Positions 32,334 to 34,452 of a DNA stretch of 34,452 nt are shown piece by piece (position 1 is the stretch's first letter; each line of letters starts with the position of its first letter). This DNA is from Selenomonas sp. (lineage in GTDB: Bacteria; Bacillota; Negativicutes; Selenomonadales; Selenomonadaceae). The translations under genes were made by a program, and so were the position numbers. Below the pieces are notes generated by a model that saw nothing but the letters and a program-made list of their open reading frames with translations, had not been told where the DNA came from and searched no databases. Location of the stretch: NCBI GenBank assembly GCA_003518745.1, contig DOYB01000177.1, forward strand, positions 1 to 34,452, given 5' to 3'.

Positions 32334-32387
32334 TTCACAGGAGTCGGATAGGCCTGAATCTGAATTATTTGATTAGGAGGGAAACCA

Positions 32388-32639
32388 ATGGTCAGTGATG
32401 AAACTATGATGTTCCAATTTGGAACAGAGGAGAACAAAGCAGAGACGATTATAAGAAATGCATGCGAGGCCATGGAAGAAAAAGGATATAACCCCATCAA
32501 TCAGTTGGTCGGTTATCTGCTTTCCGGGGATCCTGCCTATGTAACCAGCCATAAGGATGCCAGGAGCCAGATTCGCAAGCTGGAACGGGATGAGCTGCTT
32601 GAAGAGCTGGTTCGTGCCTATCTGGAGAAAAAGGATTGA
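32388..32639 (+). CDS. ireB: IreB-family regulatory protein (UPF0297)
   Basis: The 83-residue protein reads MVSDETMMFQF and then AYVTSHKDARSQIRKLERDELLEELVRAYLEKK, the signature of IreB. IreB is a small protein phosphorylated by the PASTA-type Ser/Thr kinase IreK in Enterococcus, where it affects cephalosporin resistance. A threonine is retained in the N-terminal segment (Thr6), but the surrounding sequence differs from the enterococcal one. TTAGGAGGG precedes the ATG. It overlaps ruvX by 4 bp. In most Firmicutes it follows alaS; here it follows asd. Confidence 0.95.
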   Translation: MVSDETMMFQFGTEENKAETIIRNACEAMEEKGYNPINQLVGYLLSGDPAYVTSHKDARSQIRKLERDELLEELVRAYLEKKD

Positions 32640-33070
32640 AAAGATATATTGCTTTAGATGTGGGAGATCGTACCATAGGGATTGCTGTCAGTGATATGCT
32701 GGGGATTACGGCCCAGGGGGTTGAGACAATACGGCGGAAATCCCTTTCGGAGGATCTCAAGAGACTTGGCGAATTGATGCAATCCTATGAAACAACAGCG
32801 CTTGTTCTTGGTTGGCCTAAAAACATGGATGGAACAGAGGGAGAACGTTGCAGGATCGTCAAGGAATTCGCGGAAGAAGTGAAAAAGGTATACCCTGATG
32901 TGGAGACCTTTTTCCAAGATGAGAGGCTCTCCACTGTGGCGGCTGCAAAGGCCTTGATTGCAGCAGATGTAAGCCGGAAAAAACGAAAAAAGGTAATAGA
33001 CAAAATGGCTGCCGTCCATATCCTGCAGGTTTTTTTGGACGGCAGGGCTAGGATTCACTGTGATTTATAG
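32636..33070 (+). CDS. ruvX: Putative pre-16S rRNA nuclease / Holliday-junction resolvase-like YqgF
   Basis: The start is TTG 32636, overlapping the ireB stop by 4 bases (TTGA); GGAG lies 8 bases upstream. The 144-residue RNase H-fold protein has the catalytic motif ALDVGDRTIGIAVSD (6-20), the GWPKNMDGTEG loop (about 59-69) and FQDERLSTVAA (about 93-103). This is the YqgF/RuvX pattern, associated with maturation of 16S rRNA 5' ends and earlier proposed as a Holliday resolvase. It is the middle gene of the conserved ireB-ruvX-DUF1292 cluster. Confidence 0.95.
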   Translation: MKRYIALDVGDRTIGIAVSDMLGITAQGVETIRRKSLSEDLKRLGELMQSYETTALVLGWPKNMDGTEGERCRIVKEFAEEVKKVYPDVETFFQDERLSTVAAAKALIAADVSRKKRKKVIDKMAAVHILQVFLDGRARIHCDL

Positions 33071-33085
33071 AAGGAGGCAGTTTCT

Positions 33086-33421
33086 ATGGCAGATATGAAG
33101 GATTTGCAGGAACCGGAGGATGATATGCTTGTTGTCATGACAGATGAAGATGGCAATGAATATTATTATCAGGAAGAAATGATAATCCCCGTAGGTGATG
33201 ATAAGTATGCGCTTCTAGTCGGTATCCACGGCGAAGATGAAGAGCACGAACATGGTTGCGGCTGTGGCTGCGGTTGTGAGGATGGCGATGATGATGTTAT
33301 CATTGCTAAAGTCGTCACAAATGAGAATGGAGAAGAAGAATACATAGAGCCGACTGACGAAGAGTTCGAGCTTGTTCAGAAGGCGTATGATGCTCTTGTT
33401 GCCGATGAAGAAGAGGAATAA
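33086..33421 (+). CDS. DUF1292 protein (YrzB-like) with His/Cys-rich insert
   Basis: AGAAGGAGG lies before ATG 33086. The 111-residue, very acidic protein has two beta modules of the DUF1292 family (DDMLVVMTDEDGNEYYYQEEMIIPV and VVTNENGEEEYIEPTDEEFELVQKAYD). Between them, at about 53-70, is an insert EHEHGCGCGCGCEDGDDD with two His and four Cys alternating with Gly. Most relatives I know have a plain acidic linker or a shorter one here, so metal binding is possible. The family function is unknown. The gene follows ruvX by 15 bp and ends the ireB cluster before a long terminator. Confidence 0.93.
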   Translation: MADMKDLQEPEDDMLVVMTDEDGNEYYYQEEMIIPVGDDKYALLVGIHGEDEEHEHGCGCGCGCEDGDDDVIIAKVVTNENGEEEYIEPTDEEFELVQKAYDALVADEEEE

Positions 33422-33463
33422 ATCTACACGCCAAATCAATTGAATTGTTAGCTTTAGGAGAAG

Positions 33464-33507
33464 CCCTGTGGCAAGGTGAATTATGTCATCTGCCGCAGGG
33501 TGTTTTT
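33464..33507 (+). terminator. Intrinsic terminator of the ireB-ruvX-DUF1292 operon
   Basis: A 10-bp CCCTGTGGCA/TGCCGCAGGG stem (one G-U pair) is extended past a bulged A by GGTGA/TCATC. It has an ATTATG loop and ends TGTTTTT. Confidence 0.88.
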
Positions 33508-33594
33508 GAATCTTGAATGTCTGCATCCAGAGATGCTTATGCAGGAGAAAGAGTTATGCTGTCGAATTTTCAATTATGAAGGGGGATGATTTCC

Positions 33595-34254
33595 TTGAAG
33601 TACAAGGCCGCGATATTTGATTTGGATGGAACTCTGATAGACTCCCTTGAGGATTTGGCTGACAGTGCCAACGATACAATGACTTCCTTTGGATTTCCGA
33701 CACATACGGTAGAAGAGTATCGATATTTTGTGGGGAATGGGCCGAGAAAGCTGATGGAGCGCTGCCTGCCTAAAGAACATTCTCAGGATGCCAAAATAAT
33801 AGATGAGGCATTGAGCCGGTACAATGCCTGCTACAAGGAGCATCTGTTCGGCAAGACAAGACCCTACGATGGAATAATGTCTATGCTTGAGGCATTGCGT
33901 GAGAAGGATATTCCACTGGGAATATGCACCAACAAGCAGCAATTTGCCTCGGACGCAATAGTGGAGAAGATGTTTCCTTCGGGTATGTTCCGAATGAACC
34001 TTGGGGATATGCCGGGGACTCCCAGAAAGCCTGACCCCACCAAAACCCTGCAGATTGTTACGGCGTTTGGGGTAAAGCCGCAGGAAACAGCGTATTTGGG
34101 AGATTCCTCGACTGACATGGAAAACGCGATAAATGCCGGAGTTTTTGGGGTCGGTGTAAGCTGGGGCTTCCGCCCTGAGCAGGAGCTTGTGGAAAGCGGG
34201 GCAAAGCTGATAATCCACCATCCCATGGAGCTGCTGGCAAAGCTGGATTTTTGA
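33595..34254 (+). CDS. HAD-family hydrolase, phosphoglycolate-phosphatase-like
   Basis: TTG 33595 is preferred because AAGGGGG (33579-33585) lies 9 bases upstream; ATG 33586 would sit directly on that site. The 219-residue protein has all four HAD motifs: DLDGTL (9-14) with the nucleophile Asp9, CTNK (motif II) near residue 109, KPDP (motif III) near 145, and GDSSTDMENA (motif IV) near 166. The helical cap is the small type of subclass IA. Gph-type enzymes remove phosphate from 2-phosphoglycolate, but close relatives act on other sugar phosphates or pyrophosphate. It is separated from the previous operon by a terminator, and a methyltransferase gene follows 41 bp later. Confidence 0.9.
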   Translation: MKYKAAIFDLDGTLIDSLEDLADSANDTMTSFGFPTHTVEEYRYFVGNGPRKLMERCLPKEHSQDAKIIDEALSRYNACYKEHLFGKTRPYDGIMSMLEALREKDIPLGICTNKQQFASDAIVEKMFPSGMFRMNLGDMPGTPRKPDPTKTLQIVTAFGVKPQETAYLGDSSTDMENAINAGVFGVGVSWGFRPEQELVESGAKLIIHHPMELLAKLDF

Positions 34255-34295
34255 GATAATTGTCAGCACAAATTTCATCTAAGATAGGAGCAGCT

Positions 34296-34452
34296 ATGAA
34301 AGTCAACATTCCTGTAGAAAAGGGCAAATCCTACGATATAGATATAAACAGCCTTGGAACCAATGGGGAGGGCGTTGGACGTTATGAGGGATTCACCGTC
34401 TTCGTGCCAGGAGCGCTGCCCGGAGAGCGGGTAAAGGTAAGAATCGAAGAAG
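34296..34452 (+). CDS. RlmD/RlmCD (TrmA)-family 23S rRNA uracil methyltransferase, N-terminal part
   Basis: ATG 34296, with TAGGAG upstream, opens a frame that runs off the window after 52 codons. The visible part is a TRAM domain: GTNGEGVGRYEGFTVFVPGAL followed by PGERVKVRI. In this family it precedes the iron-sulfur and SAM-methyltransferase domains that methylate U747/U1939 of 23S rRNA. The catalytic part is not visible, so the exact position cannot be assigned. Confidence 0.85.
   Translation, partial: MKVNIPVEKGKSYDIDINSLGTNGEGVGRYEGFTVFVPGALPGERVKVRIEE

Overview
This 34.5-kb window reads as chromosomal DNA of a Firmicutes-lineage bacterium, most likely a member of the Negativicutes (Selenomonas/Mitsuokella/Anaerovibrio type). 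That placement is inferred. The IreB-RuvX-DUF1292 cluster, the endonuclease-type MutL, the HslV with a short N-terminal extension and the dprA-topA-trmFO-hslVU order all point to Firmicutes. The secreted proteins, the hypCDE set and the GC-balanced codon use fit the anaerobic diderm branch. Start codons other than ATG are common: eight genes probably begin with GTG or TTG. No tRNA, rRNA, CRISPR array, transposase or prophage gene was seen.

Layout. (1) Positions 1-8691 (+) form one tightly packed operon: the 3' part of mutS, mutL, a degenerate SF1-helicase-like ATPase with a helical-repeat tail, a coiled-coil membrane-anchored protein, an RsmJ/YpiP-like methyltransferase, a tandem HD/HD-GYP protein and an unrecognised protein. 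(2) 8750-10372 (-) is rpsB-tsf with a clear promoter. A membrane-anchored polysaccharide deacetylase diverges from it (10640-11497, +). (3) 11572-15339 (-) holds a threonine-synthase-type enzyme, a Ppx/GppA phosphatase, dtd and an M29 aminopeptidase. (4) 15515-16844 (-) encodes two small exported proteins behind a good promoter, next to a 163-bp imperfect palindrome. (5) 17106-19452 (-) is hypC-hypD-hypE for [NiFe]-hydrogenase cofactor assembly.

(6) 19833-22948 (+) is the most unusual part. A lipoprotein looks like a circularly permuted amino-acid-binding protein. It is followed by a His/Glu-type permease, an ABC ATPase fused to a degenerate RsbW-like GHKL domain, and, after a terminator-like hairpin, a stand-alone Hpt protein. 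Together they suggest an uptake system wired to a signalling pathway. (7) 23115-30311 (+) holds folB, then dprA-topA-trmFO-hslV-hslU. (8) 30447-30987 has two divergent ribbon-helix-helix regulators with repeated operator-like boxes between them. (9) 31302-34452 (+) holds asd, ireB-ruvX-DUF1292, a HAD phosphatase and the first 52 codons of an RlmD/TrmA-family RNA methyltransferase.

The strongest candidates for undescribed biology are the permuted binding protein with its ABC-GHKL/Hpt partners, the helicase-like and coiled-coil pair in the mismatch-repair operon, and the 163-bp palindromic element. All functional statements rest on motifs read by eye; no database search was run.
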